From Azonexus fungiphilus (GTDB lineage Bacteria > Pseudomonadota > Gammaproteobacteria > Burkholderiales > Rhodocyclaceae): a stretch of DNA of 64,000 nt. A program made the translations under genes and the position numbers. The DNA is taken from positions 1 through 64,000 of the forward strand of contig NZ_RBXP01000001.1 of NCBI RefSeq assembly GCF_003634965.1, read 5' to 3'. Every line of letters begins with the position of its first letter. Position 1 is the stretch's first letter. The notes below the pieces were generated by a model. The model did not search any database, was not told where the DNA came from, and was given only the letters and a program-made list of their open reading frames with translations. Shown here one piece after another: positions 44,012 through 54,200 of this stretch.

Positions 44012-45928
44012 ATGAACGTATTGTTTGAAGAAGACGGCGGCTTCAAGGCCGGCACCATCATGGCCGACAACGACAGCTCGTTGCAGGTCGAACTGCCGAC
44101 CGGCAAGCGCAGCAAGATCAAGGCCGCCACCGTGTTGTTGCGTTTCGCGACTCCCTCCGCCGCCCACCTGCTCGAGCAGGCGACGCCGCTGGCCGGGGAG
44201 ATCGAGGCCGATTTCCTGTGGGAGTGCGTCAGCGATGGCGAATTTTCGTTTCTGGATTTTGCCCGTGATTACTACGGACACGACCCCGCGCCGGTCGAAG
44301 CGACGGCGGTGCTGCTTGCCCTGCACGCCGCGCCCGTCTATTTCCACCGCAAAGGCAAGGGCCGCTTCCGCAAGGCGCCAGCCGACATTCTCGCAGCTGC
44401 TCTGGCCAATCTTGAAAAAAAGCGTCAGCAAGCGCTGGCGATGGAAGGCTGGCTCGCCGAGCTGAAGGAATTCCGCCTGCCGCCGGAAATCGGCGCGCTG
44501 ACCGATGCCCTGCTCTACGCGCCGGACCGCAACAAGCCGGAAACCAAGGCCTTCGAGAGCGCCTGCGCCGAAACCGGACTGAGTGCCGCGCAACTGCTGT
44601 TCAAGTGCGGCGCGATCAAGTCGGCCTATCACCTGCATTACAAGCGCTTCCTGCACGAGCAGTTCCCCAAGGGCACCGGCTTCCCGGCGCTCGAGGCGCC
44701 CGGCCTGCCGTCTGATCTGCCGAAGGCCGGCGTGCGCGCCTTCTCGATCGACGACGCCAACACCACCGAGATCGACGACGCGCTGTCGGTCACCTGGCTG
44801 CCCGGCATCGGCACCCGCATCGGCATCCACATCGCCGCGCCGGGGCTCGCCATCGAGCACGGTTCGCCGCTCGACGGCGTTGCCCGCGCGCGGCTGTCGA
44901 CGGTGTACATGCCCGGCAACAAGATCACCATGCTGCCCGACGCGGTGGTCCAGAACTACACGCTGGCCGGCGGCGTCGATTGCCCGGCGGTGTCGCTGTA
45001 TCTGACGGTCAACGACGTTTTCGAGGTGGTTTCCCACGAATCCTGCGTCGAACTGGTGCACATCGCCGACAACCTGCGTCACCACGACGTCGAACCCTGG
45101 TTCAACGCCGAGACGGTCGGCGGCGCCCTGCCGGACAAGCCCTTTGCCCGCGAGTTGCTGCACCTGTGGCACTTCGCCAACGCCTGCGAAGGCCGCCGCG
45201 GCAAACCGTCGGCGGTGCAGGGCGTGAACGACTACAACTTCGAGATCGTCGGCGACCTCGCCGACCCGGACAGCTGCAGCGTCGGCATCAGCGAGCGCAA
45301 GCGCGGCAGCCCGCTCGACAAGCTGGTCGCCGAGCTGATGATCGTCGCCAATTCGACCTGGGGCGGCCTGCTTGCCGAGAAGAACATCGCCTGCCTGTAC
45401 CGCGCCCAGACCCAGGGCAAGGTGCGCATGACCACCTCGCCGCTGCCGCACGAAGGCCTGGGCGTGCCGCAATACGCCTGGATGACCTCGCCGCTGCGCC
45501 GCTATTGCGACCTGGTCAACCAGTGGCAGCTGATCGCCTGCCTGCGCGGCAATCCGCCGCCCTTCCCGCAGAAGTCGGCCGAACTGTTCGCGGCGATGCG
45601 CGATTTCGAGCTGACCTACGCCGCCTATGCCGATTTCCAGCGCCAGATGGAACGCTACTGGTGCCTGCGCTGGCTGCAGCAGCACGACATCCATGAAATC
45701 GACGCGAGCGTGCGCCGCGAACAACTGGTCAAGCTCGACCACCTGCCGTTGCTGACCCGGGTGCCGTCGATCCCGGCCGACCTGATGCCCGGCCAGCGCC
45801 TGCGTCTGGCGGTCGAGAGCATCGACCTGCTCGGCCCCGAGCTCAGCCTGCGCTTCGTCGGACTGCTCGATGCCGCGGCGGTGCCTTCGGCAGCAGCGGA
45901 CGCGGAGGCGGAGGAAGAACTCGATTGA
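44012..45928 (+). CDS. RNase II-family (RNB) exoribonuclease
   Basis: The 638-residue protein has the RNB catalytic core with the metal-binding aspartates in SIDDANTTEIDDALS, the MLPDAVVQNY block, and the MTSPLRRYCDLVNQWQL motif near the C-terminus. The N-terminal part is shorter and less typical than the cold-shock domains of E. coli RNase II, as in the subgroup found in betaproteobacteria. It probably degrades mRNA 3' to 5'. The following tonB-like gene starts inside its stop codon. Confidence 0.9.
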   Translation: MNVLFEEDGGFKAGTIMADNDSSLQVELPTGKRSKIKAATVLLRFATPSAAHLLEQATPLAGEIEADFLWECVSDGEFSFLDFARDYYGHDPAPVEATAVLLALHAAPVYFHRKGKGRFRKAPADILAAALANLEKKRQQALAMEGWLAELKEFRLPPEIGALTDALLYAPDRNKPETKAFESACAETGLSAAQLLFKCGAIKSAYHLHYKRFLHEQFPKGTGFPALEAPGLPSDLPKAGVRAFSIDDANTTEIDDALSVTWLPGIGTRIGIHIAAPGLAIEHGSPLDGVARARLSTVYMPGNKITMLPDAVVQNYTLAGGVDCPAVSLYLTVNDVFEVVSHESCVELVHIADNLRHHDVEPWFNAETVGGALPDKPFARELLHLWHFANACEGRRGKPSAVQGVNDYNFEIVGDLADPDSCSVGISERKRGSPLDKLVAELMIVANSTWGGLLAEKNIACLYRAQTQGKVRMTTSPLPHEGLGVPQYAWMTSPLRRYCDLVNQWQLIACLRGNPPPFPQKSAELFAAMRDFELTYAAYADFQRQMERYWCLRWLQQHDIHEIDASVRREQLVKLDHLPLLTRVPSIPADLMPGQRLRLAVESIDLLGPELSLRFVGLLDAAAVPSAAADAEAEEELD

Positions 45929-46803
45929 AGGCGTCGCTGCTCCCCGGCAACCCGGCCGACCGTCGCCTGTGGGTGGCGATCGCGATTTCGCTGCTCTTCC
46001 ACGGGCTGCTGCTCAGCCTGCATTTCGCCTTTCCCGAGGCCTCCCGCGTTGCCCGCGAGAAGGCGCTCGACATCATCCTGGTCAATGCCCGCTCGAGCCG
46101 CGCGCCGAGCGATGCCCAGGCGCTCGCCCAGGCCAATCTCGACGGCGGCGGCAATACCGACGAGTCGCGCCGGGCGAAGACGCCGTTGCCGCCGACCGAG
46201 CGCCAGCTGAGCGGCGACGACCTGCTGCAGATGCGCAAGCGTGTCCAGGAACTCGAGGCGGCCCAGCAGAAGATGCTGGCGCAGGCGCGCAGCCTGGCCA
46301 AGGTCGCTGCCGCCGAGACGCGCAGCGAACAGCCGGCACCGGCGGCGCCGCTGAGCGGCCTCGACCTGGCCGACGCGGCGCGGGCGATGGCCCGCCTCGA
46401 AGGCGAGATCAACAAGTCGGTCGAGGAATACAACAAGCGGCCGCAGAAGAAGTTCGTCGGTGCGCGCACCCAGGAGTACGCCCTGGCGCCGTATTTCGAT
46501 GCCTGGAAGCAGAAGATCGAGCGCATCGGCACGCTCAATTACCCCGACGAAGCACGCGGCAAGCTCTACGGGCGGGTGATCATCTTCGTCGAGCTGCGCG
46601 TCGAGGACGGCAGCCTGTACAACGCCGAAATCTCGCGTTCGTCGGGGCACAAGGTGCTCGACCAGGCAGCCCTGCGCATCCTGCGCATGGCTGCGCCGTT
46701 CGGGCCGATCCCGCGCGAGGCGATGGGCGGCGCCAGCGTCCTTTCGTTTGCCCGCGAATGGAATTTCGTCCCCGGCGACACCCTCGCCACCGGTAACCGC
46801 TGA
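45925..46803 (+). CDS. TonB-family C-terminal domain protein
   Basis: The 292-residue protein has one N-terminal membrane helix ([19 protein letters not shown]), a coiled-coil region (about 90-125) and a C-terminal TonB-like domain with [21 protein letters not shown]. The start is a TTG overlapping the upstream stop (TTGA). No exbBD genes are nearby, so it may energise an outer-membrane process elsewhere. The order RNase-tonB-aroE-mtgA looks like one operon. Confidence 0.85.
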   Translation: MKASLLPGNPADRRLWVAIAISLLFHGLLLSLHFAFPEASRVAREKALDIILVNARSSRAPSDAQALAQANLDGGGNTDESRRAKTPLPPTERQLSGDDLLQMRKRVQELEAAQQKMLAQARSLAKVAAAETRSEQPAPAAPLSGLDLADAARAMARLEGEINKSVEEYNKRPQKKFVGARTQEYALAPYFDAWKQKIERIGTLNYPDEARGKLYGRVIIFVELRVEDGSLYNAEISRSSGHKVLDQAALRILRMAAPFGPIPREAMGGASVLSFAREWNFVPGDTLATGNR

Positions 46804-46808
46804 CACCC

Positions 46809-47633
46809 ATGTCCGACCTCTACTGCGTTTTCGGCAATCCGATCGCCCACTCCAAGTCGCCGGCGATCCACGCCGCCTTCGCCGCGGCCTGCGGCGAGGA
46901 CCTCGTCTATGAAGCCCGCCTGGCGCCGGTCGACGGTTTTGCCGCGGCCCTCGCCGCCTTCGTCGGCGAGGGCGGGCGTGGCGCCAACGTCACCGTGCCG
47001 TTCAAGGAGGAGGCCTTTCGCCTGTGCGACACGCTGACCCCGCGTGCGGCGCGGGCCGGGGCGGTGAACACGCTGAGCTTCGCCGACGGCCGGGTCAGTG
47101 GCGACAACACCGACGGCGCCGGTCTGGTCGCCGACATTGTCGCTAACCTGGGTTTCGCGCCGGCCGGCCAGCGCATCCTGCTGCTCGGCGCCGGCGGCGC
47201 CGCGCGCGGCGTCGTCGAACCGCTGCTGGCGACGGCGCCGGCGACGCTGACGATCGCCAACCGCAGCGCCGGCAAGGCGCGGGCGCTGGCCGAGGCGTTT
47301 GCCGGCATGGGCACGGTCGACGCGCTGAATTTCGCAGAATTGGCAGGCAAAAGCTTCGATCTGGTGATCAACGCCACCTCGGCCAGCCTCGCCGGCGACG
47401 CCCTGCCGCTGCCCGGCGGCGTCTTCGCGCCCGGCGCGCTGGCCTACGACATGATGTACGGCAAGAGCGAAACGCCTTTCCTGGCACAGGCCCGCGCCCA
47501 GGGCGCGGCGCGCTGCGCCGACGGTCTCGGCATGCTGGTCGGCCAGGCCGCCGAGGCTTTTGCGGTGTGGCGCGGCGTGCGCCCGGCGACGGTGCCGGTG
47601 CTGGCGGCACTGCGCGCGGCGCTGAACGGATGA
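46809..47633 (+). CDS. aroE: Shikimate dehydrogenase
   Basis: AroE reduces 3-dehydroshikimate with NADPH. The 274 residues have the substrate motif [12 protein letters not shown], the catalytic lysine in [11 protein letters not shown], the nucleotide loop GAGGAARGV and the NADP-selecting segment ANRSAGKA. It overlaps mtgA by four bases. Together with aroQ it gives two shikimate steps in the window. Confidence 0.96.
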   Translation: MSDLYCVFGNPIAHSKSPAIHAAFAAACGEDLVYEARLAPVDGFAAALAAFVGEGGRGANVTVPFKEEAFRLCDTLTPRAARAGAVNTLSFADGRVSGDNTDGAGLVADIVANLGFAPAGQRILLLGAGGAARGVVEPLLATAPATLTIANRSAGKARALAEAFAGMGTVDALNFAELAGKSFDLVINATSASLAGDALPLPGGVFAPGALAYDMMYGKSETPFLAQARAQGAARCADGLGMLVGQAAEAFAVWRGVRPATVPVLAALRAALNG

Positions 47634-48328
47634 AGACGTTCGGCCGCTGGCTGCGCTGGGCGCTGCTCGGCGTGCTCGGGCTGGCCTTCGCCTGGCTGCT
47701 CTGGCTGTTCCTGTGGGTGATGTTCTGGTCGCAGTTCAATCCCGGCACCACCCGCTTCATGGACATCCGCCTCGACGAACTGCGCGAGAAGAACCCGGCG
47801 GCGCAACTGCGCCAGCAATGGCTGCCCTATGCGCAGATCTCGATCCACCTGAAGCGCGCGATCATCGCTGCCGAAGACGCCAAGTTCGTCGATCATGAAG
47901 GCTTCGACTGGGAAGGTATCCAGAAAGCCATCGAAAAGAACCAGAAAAGGGGGCGCTTCGTCGCCGGCGGCTCGACCATCAGCCAGCAGCTCGCCAAGAA
48001 CCTGTTCCTGACGCCGACCAAATCCTATTTCCGCAAGGCCGAGGAGGCGGTGATCACGCTGATGCTGGAAAACCTGTGGTCGAAGCGGCGCATCTTCGAG
48101 GTCTACCTCAACGTCATCGAGTGGGGCAACGGCGTCTTTGGCGCCGAAGCGGCCGCCCGCCACTACTTCGGCGTCGGTGCCGGCCAGCTTGGCCCGGTGC
48201 AGGCGGCGCGGCTGGCCGGCATGGTCCCCAATCCGCGTTTCTACGACCGCAACCGCAACGCGCCGGGGCTGGCGCGCAAGGCCGGGATCATCCTCGCCCG
48301 GATGCCGTCGGCGGTGGTCCCCGAGTAG
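47630..48328 (+). CDS. mtgA: Monofunctional peptidoglycan transglycosylase
   Basis: MtgA polymerises glycan strands from lipid II. The 232 residues have an N-terminal membrane helix and a GT51 domain with the catalytic glutamate in [15 protein letters not shown], then [15 protein letters not shown] and [16 protein letters not shown]. It ends the RNase-tonB-aroE-mtgA unit. Confidence 0.95.
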   Translation: MKTFGRWLRWALLGVLGLAFAWLLWLFLWVMFWSQFNPGTTRFMDIRLDELREKNPAAQLRQQWLPYAQISIHLKRAIIAAEDAKFVDHEGFDWEGIQKAIEKNQKRGRFVAGGSTISQQLAKNLFLTPTKSYFRKAEEAVITLMLENLWSKRRIFEVYLNVIEWGNGVFGAEAAARHYFGVGAGQLGPVQAARLAGMVPNPRFYDRNRNAPGLARKAGIILARMPSAVVPE

Positions 48329-48416
48329 GGGTAAACCGCAGGCTTTTCGGCTGCATTCGGCGGCCGGCGCGCACTGTTGCGGTGCTAAAATGGCGCACCT
48401 ATTGCGGCGCTGCACC

Positions 48417-49859
48417 ATGAGCGAAGACAACCAGCTGACCGATGCCGAAGACTTGCAGGAGCGCCTCGCCGAGGTGCAGACCCTGCTCGCCCGGCACAAG
48501 CTGGTCGAGGACCTGGTGCACCGGCAGGAAGGCCCGCGCCACGACCTGGTCGAGGACATCGTGCACAAGCAGCACCTGCACGAACTGCAGCACAAGCTGG
48601 AGCCGATGCACCCGGCCGACGTCGCCTACATCCTCGAGGCGCTGCCGCCCGACGAACGCCTGATCGTCTGGGACCTGGTCAAGGCCGAACACGACGGCGA
48701 GATCCTGCTCGAAGTCTCGGATGCGGTCCGCGAAAGCCTGATCGAGTCGATGGCCCGCAACGAGCTGGTTGCCGCCGCCGAAACGCTGGATGCCGACGAG
48801 CTTGCCGACCTTGCCCCCGACCTGCCGCAGGGCGTCATCGACGACGTCTTCCGCAGCCTGCCGGCCGAGGAGCGCGAGCACCTGCGCGCGGCGATGTCCT
48901 ATGCCGAGGATTCGGTCGGCTCGATCATGGACTTCGACATGGTCACCGTGCGCGAGGACGTCACCCTCGAGGTCGTGCTCCGCTACCTGCGCCGCTTCGA
49001 CGAGTTGCCCGACCACACCGACCAGCTCTTCGTCGTCGACCGCGACGAGCACCTCAAGGGCGTGTTGCCGCTGAACATCCTGCTGGTCAACGAAGTCGAG
49101 GTCGAGGTCGGCAGCCTGATGCACACCGATTTCGTCGAGTTCGAGCCGGACGACGAGGCCGAAGACGCCGCCAAGGCCTTCGAGCGCTACGACCTGGTGT
49201 CGGCGCCGGTGGTCGATGGCGACGGCCGGCTGCTCGGCCGGGTCACCGTCAACGAGGTGGTCGACTTCATCCGCGAGGAAGCCGAGCAGGAACAACTGGC
49301 CCACGCCGGTCTGGCCGAGGAGGAAGACATCTTCGCCTCGGTCTGGGATTCGGTGCGCAACCGCTGGGCCTGGCTGGCGGTCAACCTGGTCACCGCCTTC
49401 GTCGCCTCGCGCGTCATCGGCGCCTTCGAGGATTCGATCGAGAAGCTGGTGGCGCTGGCCGCGCTGATGCCGATCGTCGCCGGCATCGGCGGCAATTCCG
49501 GCAACCAGACGATCACCATGATCGTGCGCGCGATCGCCATGGGCCAGGTCCAGCCCGATGCGATGCGCCGGCTGCTGCGCAAGGAACTCGGCGTCGCCAG
49601 CATCAACGGCCTGATCTGGGGCGGCCTGCTCGGCGTCGCCGCCTGGTGGCTGTACGGCAGCTACCAGCTTGGCCTGGTGATGACCGCGGCGATGACGCTC
49701 AACCTGCTGCTCGCCGCCTCCGCCGGCGTCGGCATTCCGCTGATGCGCCAGAAGTTCGGCGCTGATCCGGCGATCGGCGGCTCGGTGATGATCACCGCCC
49801 TGACCGACTCGGGCGGCTTCTTCATCTTCCTCGGCCTGGCGACCCTGTTCCTGATGTGA
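48417..49859 (+). CDS. mgtE: Magnesium transporter MgtE
   Basis: MgtE is a magnesium-gated channel. The 480 residues comprise the N-terminal superhelical domain (HPADVAYILEALPPDER), a CBS pair (about 150-275) and five membrane helices from about residue 315 with the pore motif GIGGNSGNQ. An in-frame ATG at 48390 exists, but 48417 gives the normal N-terminus. A TAAAAT box at 48386-48391 may be the -10. I see no M-box riboswitch in the 88-base leader. Confidence 0.93.
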   Translation: MSEDNQLTDAEDLQERLAEVQTLLARHKLVEDLVHRQEGPRHDLVEDIVHKQHLHELQHKLEPMHPADVAYILEALPPDERLIVWDLVKAEHDGEILLEVSDAVRESLIESMARNELVAAAETLDADELADLAPDLPQGVIDDVFRSLPAEEREHLRAAMSYAEDSVGSIMDFDMVTVREDVTLEVVLRYLRRFDELPDHTDQLFVVDRDEHLKGVLPLNILLVNEVEVEVGSLMHTDFVEFEPDDEAEDAAKAFERYDLVSAPVVDGDGRLLGRVTVNEVVDFIREEAEQEQLAHAGLAEEEDIFASVWDSVRNRWAWLAVNLVTAFVASRVIGAFEDSIEKLVALAALMPIVAGIGGNSGNQTITMIVRAIAMGQVQPDAMRRLLRKELGVASINGLIWGGLLGVAAWWLYGSYQLGLVMTAAMTLNLLLAASAGVGIPLMRQKFGADPAIGGSVMITALTDSGGFFIFLGLATLFLM

Positions 49860-49903
49860 TTTTTGCCCGGATTTGACGGTCGACCGTCAAATCCGGCGAA
49901 AAA
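49860..49903. repeat. 44-bp two-armed GTCGAC/A-tract palindrome between mgtE and hemL
   Basis: Centred on GTCGAC at 49879-49884, this is the best copy: 20 of 22 base pairs match and the inner 30 bases (49867-49896) are a perfect palindrome. Both arms keep the nine-base spacing to a TTTTT (left) or AAAAA (right) block. It fills the gap between convergent genes, but the T-run precedes and the A-run follows the stem on either strand, so it does not have terminator polarity. Confidence 0.88.
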
Positions 49904-49907
49904 CCGC

Positions 49908-51191
49908 CTAGCGCTGCGTCGCGAACCAGGCGTCGGCGGCGGCCACGGTCGCCGCGATCTCGACGTCGCTGTGCGCGGCCGAGACGAAACCGGCCTCGAA
50001 GGCCGACGGCGCGAAGTAGTGGCCGGCGTCGATCATGGCGTGGAAGAAGCGGTTGAAGGCGTCCTTGTCGCAGGCCAGCACTTCGTCGTAGGTACCCGGG
50101 CAGCGCTCGGCGAAGTAGAGGCCGAACATGCCGCCGACGTTCTGCGCGCTGAAAGCGACGCCGTGCTTCTGCGCGGCGGCAACGAGGCCGTCGCACAGCG
50201 CCTTGGTCTTGGCGGTCAGCGTCTCGTGGAAGCCCGGCGCTTGAATGAGTTTCAGCGTCGCCAGGCCGGCGGCGGTGGCGATCGGGTTGCCGGACAGGGT
50301 GCCGGCCTGATAGACCGGGCCAAGCGGCGCGATCTTTTCCATGATCTCGCGACGGCCACCGAAGGCGCCCATGGGCATGCCGCCGCCGACCACCTTGCCG
50401 AAGGTGGACAGGTCCGGGGTGATGCCGAACAGGCCCTGCGCGCTCTTCAGGCCGACGCGGAAGCCGGTCATCACTTCATCGAAAATGAGCACGGCGCCGT
50501 ATTGCGCGGTCAGGTCGCGCATGGCCTTGAGGAACTCCGGCGTCGGCGCGATCAGGTTCATGTTGCCGACCACTGGCTCGACGATCACCGCGGCGATCTT
50601 GTCGCCATGCGCCTTGAAGGCTTCGGCCAGCCCCTGCGGGTCGTTGTAGGTGAGGACCATGGTCGTTTCGGCGGTGCCGGCCGGGACGCCGCCCGACGAC
50701 GGATTGCCGAAGGTGAGCAGGCCGGAGCCGGCCTTGACCAGCAGATGGTCGGCGTGGCCGTGGTAGCAGCCCTCGAACTTGACCAGGATGTCGCGACCGG
50801 TGAAGCCGCGCGCCAGGCGGATGGCGCTCATCGTCGCCTCGGTGCCGGACGAAACCAGGCGCACCATGTCGAGCGACGGCACCATGGCGCAGAGCAGGTC
50901 GGCGATCTCGACTTCCTTCTCGGTCGGCGCGCCGAAGGAGAGGCCGTCGACCACCGCGGCCTGCACGGCGGCGATGACTTCCGGGTGGGCATGGCCGAGG
51001 ATCATCGGGCCCCAGGAGCCGACGTAGTCGGTGTACCACTTGCCGTCGGCGTCCTGCACCTGGCTGCCGGCGCCCTTCTGGAAGAACAGCGGCGTGCCGC
51101 CGACCGAGCGGAAGGCGCGCACCGGCGAATTGACGCCGCCGGGGATGTGTTTCTGGGCGCGGGCGAAGAGTTCTTCGTTACGGGAGGTCAT
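49908..51191 (-). CDS. hemL: Glutamate-1-semialdehyde 2,1-aminomutase
   Basis: HemL makes 5-aminolevulinate, the tetrapyrrole precursor. The 427 residues have the PLP lysine in [17 protein letters not shown], the substrate-site segment [13 protein letters not shown] and [10 protein letters not shown]. It overlaps thiE by four bases as the last gene of a thiD-thiE-hemL unit, linking two PLP- and thiamin-related cofactors only by position. Confidence 0.96.
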   Translation of the reverse strand: MTSRNEELFARAQKHIPGGVNSPVRAFRSVGGTPLFFQKGAGSQVQDADGKWYTDYVGSWGPMILGHAHPEVIAAVQAAVVDGLSFGAPTEKEVEIADLLCAMVPSLDMVRLVSSGTEATMSAIRLARGFTGRDILVKFEGCYHGHADHLLVKAGSGLLTFGNPSSGGVPAGTAETTMVLTYNDPQGLAEAFKAHGDKIAAVIVEPVVGNMNLIAPTPEFLKAMRDLTAQYGAVLIFDEVMTGFRVGLKSAQGLFGITPDLSTFGKVVGGGMPMGAFGGRREIMEKIAPLGPVYQAGTLSGNPIATAAGLATLKLIQAPGFHETLTAKTKALCDGLVAAAQKHGVAFSAQNVGGMFGLYFAERCPGTYDEVLACDKDAFNRFFHAMIDAGHYFAPSAFEAGFVSAAHSDVEIAATVAAADAWFATQR

Positions 51192-51835
51192 GACTGGGCT
51201 TCCTCGAAAAGTCGTTGATAGGCGGCGGCACGGGCAGCGATGTCCGGCGCCGAAAAGAGATCGGTGATCACGGCGAGCAGGTCGACGCCGGCGGCGAGCA
51301 GCGTCGGCGCATTGGCGGCGGTGATGCCGCCGATCGCGCAGACCTTGACGGTCAACGCGGTTTTTGCCCGGAAAAACAGGTCGACCGTGGCGTTTGCCGC
51401 CTCCGGCTTGGTCGGCGACGGAAAGGCGGCGCCGAAGGCGACGTAGTCGGCGCCGGCTTGCTCGGCGGCCTGCGCCCGCGCCAGGTCGGCGTAGCAGGAG
51501 GCACCGAGGATCTTCTCCGGGCCGAGCAGGCGGCGGGCCTGCGCGAGGTCGCCGTCGTCGCGGCCGAGGTGGACGCCGTCGGCATCGACCAGTCGGCACA
51601 GCGCCAGATCGTCGTTGATCAGCAGCAGCGCACCGTGGCGCAGCGTCGCCGCGCGCAGCGCGCGGGCGCGCGCCAGGCGTTCTGCCATCGGGCTCAGCTT
51701 GTCGCGCAGCTGGACGACCCGGCAACCGCCGGCCAGCGCCGCCTCGACGTCGGCGAGCAGCGCGCCGCCGTCGGCCCGTTCCGGCGTGACCGCGTACAGT
51801 CCGCGTAGCCGGGCGAGCTGCTCAGGATTGGCCAT
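51188..51835 (-). CDS. thiE: Thiamine-phosphate synthase
   Basis: ThiE couples HMP pyrophosphate to thiazole phosphate. The 215 residues show the pyrophosphate-site blocks [25 protein letters not shown] and [12 protein letters not shown]. The ATG lies inside the thiD 3' end (14-base overlap). It contains one reverse copy of the GTCGAC/A-tract motif. Confidence 0.94.
   Translation of the reverse strand: MANPEQLARLRGLYAVTPERADGGALLADVEAALAGGCRVVQLRDKLSPMAERLARARALRAATLRHGALLLINDDLALCRLVDADGVHLGRDDGDLAQARRLLGPEKILGASCYADLARAQAAEQAGADYVAFGAAFPSPTKPEAANATVDLFFRAKTALTVKVCAIGGITAANAPTLLAAGVDLLAVITDLFSAPDIAARAAAYQRLFEEAQS
51361..51385 (-). repeat. GTCGAC-N9-A-tract motif (in thiE)
   Basis: The plus strand reads TTTTTGCCCG, nine bases, GTCGAC, CGT. 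In thiE this is [11 protein letters not shown], the same TVD-x6-K pattern as the other first-frame copies. Confidence 0.75.
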
Positions 51836-52682
51836 CTTTGCCGTCCTTGCCGTCGGCCTCGTCGTCGCGCGCCCAGAACAGGCGATCGGGAATGAACTGG
51901 CCCATGCCGCCGCGGAAACCGTGCTTGAGCGCCTGCCAGGTGTAGTCCTGGGCGTCGCGCACCGCCTCCTCGACGCTGGCGCCGCCGGCGATGCAGCCGG
52001 CGATCGCCGAGGCCAGCGTGCAGCCCGAGCCGTGGTAGCTGCCGGGCAGGCGCTCCCAGCGGTCGTGGCGGATCACGCCGGATTCGCCGTAGAGGGTGTT
52101 GACCACCTGCGGCGTGTTCTCGTGGGTACCGGTGATCAGCACGTACTGCGCGCCCATCTCGATCAGCCGGGCGGCGCAGACGTCGAGCCCGGGTTCGCCG
52201 TCGTCCTCGTCGCTTTCGGCGAGCCGGCGCGCCTCGGGGGCGTTGGGGGTGATGATCGTGGTCTGCGGCAGCAGCATCTCGCGCATCGCCGCGATCACTT
52301 CCTCGCCGGACAGGTCGTCGCCACGGCCGGAGGCTAGCACCGGGTCGAAGATCAGCGGAATCTCGGGGTAGTCGCCGACGATCTCGGCCACCGCCAGGAC
52401 GTTCTCGACGCTGCCGAGCAGGCCGATCTTGAAGGCGGCCACCGGCATGTCCTCAAGCACCGTCCGCGCCTGCTGCTCGAGCAGTTCGGCGGCGACCGGA
52501 TGCAGTGACTGGACGCCGGTGGTGTCCTGGACGGTCAGTGCGGTCAGTGCGGTCAGCGGGTGGCAGCCGAGGCTGGCCAGGGTCAGGATGTCGGCCTGGA
52601 TGCCGGCGCCGGCGGACGGGTCGCTGGCGGCGAAGACGAGTACCTGCGGCGGATTGGCCGGCGGGGTCGGGGTGGTCTGCAT
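51822..52682 (-). CDS. thiD: Hydroxymethylpyrimidine (phosphomethylpyrimidine) kinase
   Basis: ThiD phosphorylates HMP and HMP phosphate. The 286 residues have the ribokinase-type signature [14 protein letters not shown] at the N-terminus, the [10 protein letters not shown] block and the anion hole [12 protein letters not shown]. No thi-box is visible before it, unlike thiC. Confidence 0.94.
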   Translation of the reverse strand: MQTTPTPPANPPQVLVFAASDPSAGAGIQADILTLASLGCHPLTALTALTVQDTTGVQSLHPVAAELLEQQARTVLEDMPVAAFKIGLLGSVENVLAVAEIVGDYPEIPLIFDPVLASGRGDDLSGEEVIAAMREMLLPQTTIITPNAPEARRLAESDEDDGEPGLDVCAARLIEMGAQYVLITGTHENTPQVVNTLYGESGVIRHDRWERLPGSYHGSGCTLASAIAGCIAGGASVEEAVRDAQDYTWQALKHGFRGGMGQFIPDRLFWARDDEADGKDGKDGQS

Positions 52683-52847
52683 GATCGGGAACGCTGGTTC
52701 GAAGGCAGAATTCTATCCGATTCGCGCTGCCGGCCGGGTTTCCTCCGCTTATGCCTGGCGAGTTACGGTTTGCCGAACGGCAGCGGTTCCGTAGTAAGAT
52801 GGCTGCTCCAAGCAAAGTGCGCCAAGAGACACTCAGGGGGCAGTGAA

Positions 52848-53261
52848 TTGACTGATTTATCGAGACTGCGCGGCGTCCGCGTGATGGTCATCGACGACAG
52901 CAACACGATACGCCGCAGTGCCGAGATCTTTCTCGTGCAGGCCGGCTGTCAGGTCGTTCTCGCCGAGGACGGCTTCGATGCCCTGGCCAAGATCGCCGAT
53001 CACCAGCCCGCGGTGATCTTCTGCGACATCATGATGCCCCGCCTCGACGGCTACCAGACCTGCGCACTGATCAAGAAGAACCCGCGTTTCAAGGCCACCC
53101 CGGTGATCATGCTGTCGTCCAAGGACGGCCTGTTCGATCGCGCCCGCGGTCGCATGGTCGGCTCCGACCAGTACCTGACCAAGCCCTTCACCAAGGACAG
53201 CCTGCTGCAGACCGTCGCCAGCTTCGCACTGGCGCCGGAGATGGAAGAACTCAAACCGTAG
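52848..53261 (+). CDS. pilG: Type IV pilus response regulator PilG
   Basis: PilG is a single-domain receiver that promotes pilus extension in the Chp/Pil chemosensory system. The 137 residues have acidic D16-D17, phosphoacceptor D60 (FCDIMMPRLDGYQT) and the LTKPFTKDSL lysine. The start is a TTG at 52848, seven bases after AGGGGG, because no ATG precedes the conserved core. The gap before it (52683-52847) contains a TAAGAT box near 52793 but no clear -35. It heads the pilGHIJ-chpA operon. Confidence 0.88.
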   Translation: MTDLSRLRGVRVMVIDDSNTIRRSAEIFLVQAGCQVVLAEDGFDALAKIADHQPAVIFCDIMMPRLDGYQTCALIKKNPRFKATPVIMLSSKDGLFDRARGRMVGSDQYLTKPFTKDSLLQTVASFALAPEMEELKP

Positions 53262-53275
53262 TCCAGGGAGCAACA

Positions 53276-53641
53276 ATGCCCGTCAAGAACATCCTCGTCG
53301 TCGACGATTCCCCCACCGAACGCTTCTTTGCGGTCGATCTGCTGAGCAAGGCCGGTTACCTGGTCGCCACCGCCGAGAACGGCGAAGAAGGCATCGCCAA
53401 GGCCAAGGCGACCAAGCCCGACCTGATCCTGATGGACGTGGTCATGCCCGGCCTGAACGGCTACCAGGCGACGCGGACGCTGACCCGCGACGAGGAAACC
53501 AAGCACATCCCGGTCATCGTGTGCACCTCGAAGGGCCAGGAGACGGACAAGATCTGGGGCTTGCGCCAGGGCGCCGTCGATTACCTGGTCAAGCCGCTCA
53601 ATCCGCAGGAACTGCTGCAGCGCATCGCCGCCCTGCCCTGA
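53276..53641 (+). CDS. pilH: Type IV pilus response regulator PilH
   Basis: PilH is the second receiver of the Chp system and favours retraction or acts as a phosphate sink. The 121 residues show D10-D11, phosphoacceptor D54 (LILMDVVMPGLNGYQ) and the K of YLVKPLNPQEL. It lies 14 bases after pilG behind a CAGGGAG site and before pilI. Confidence 0.9.
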   Translation: MPVKNILVVDDSPTERFFAVDLLSKAGYLVATAENGEEGIAKAKATKPDLILMDVVMPGLNGYQATRTLTRDEETKHIPVIVCTSKGQETDKIWGLRQGAVDYLVKPLNPQELLQRIAALP

Positions 53642-53648
53642 GATCGCC

Positions 53649-54161
53649 ATGGCCCGCAAGAGCAGTCTGCGCGATTTTCAGGCCTACCTCGCCGGTCGCC
53701 TCAGCGACGCGGCGCAGGGGCACGGGGGCGCTTCCTGGCTCGGCCTCGAGATCGCCGGCGAAGGCTGGCTGATCGACCTGTCCGACGGCGGCGAGATTGT
53801 CCAGGCGCCGCAGCTGGCGCCGGTACCGCTGGCGCGGCCGTGGTTTTCCGGAATTGCCAACGTCCGCGGCAATCTCTATGCGGTCACCGACTTTGCCGCC
53901 TTCCTCGGCGCCCAGCCGACGCCGCGCAATGCCAATGCCCGGTTGCTGCTGATCGGCGTGCGCCACGGCTCGAACGCGGCGCTGCTGGTCTCGCGCATGC
54001 TGGGCCTGAAGAAACCCGAGAATTTCGAGCTGCTGCCCGCCGACGACGCATTCCGCGCCTGGGGTCGGCAGCGTTTCAGCGACGCCGACGGCAGGGTCTG
54101 GCGCAAGCTGGCCGTGCGTGAACTGCTCGCCGACCAGGATTTCATGAACATCGGACTATAA
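53649..54161 (+). CDS. pilI: CheW-like adaptor PilI
   Basis: PilI couples the receptor PilJ to the kinase ChpA. The 170 residues form a CheW domain with the WLIDLSDGGEI start and the IANVRGNLYAVTDFAAFLG core. It begins seven bases after pilH. Divergence from CheW of flagellar systems is high, as expected for PilI. Confidence 0.88.
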   Translation: MARKSSLRDFQAYLAGRLSDAAQGHGGASWLGLEIAGEGWLIDLSDGGEIVQAPQLAPVPLARPWFSGIANVRGNLYAVTDFAAFLGAQPTPRNANARLLLIGVRHGSNAALLVSRMLGLKKPENFELLPADDAFRAWGRQRFSDADGRVWRKLAVRELLADQDFMNIGL

Positions 54162-54200
54162 GAGCTGGCCCGCGCCGACGGGTCGCAGTGGAGGATAGAA

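Noticed and set aside
48329..48416. Magnesium riboswitch (M-box or mgtA-type leader) before mgtE
   Set aside because: The gap is only 88 bases and lacks the conserved M-box blocks.
49860..49903. Reading the mgtE-hemL palindrome as a bidirectional terminator
   Set aside because: The T-run precedes and the A-run follows the stem on both strands, the reverse of what an intrinsic terminator needs.
51801..52847. Second TPP riboswitch before thiD
   Set aside because: None of the conserved THI blocks (GGGGTGC, CTGAGA, ACCTGATC) is present upstream of thiD on the minus strand.
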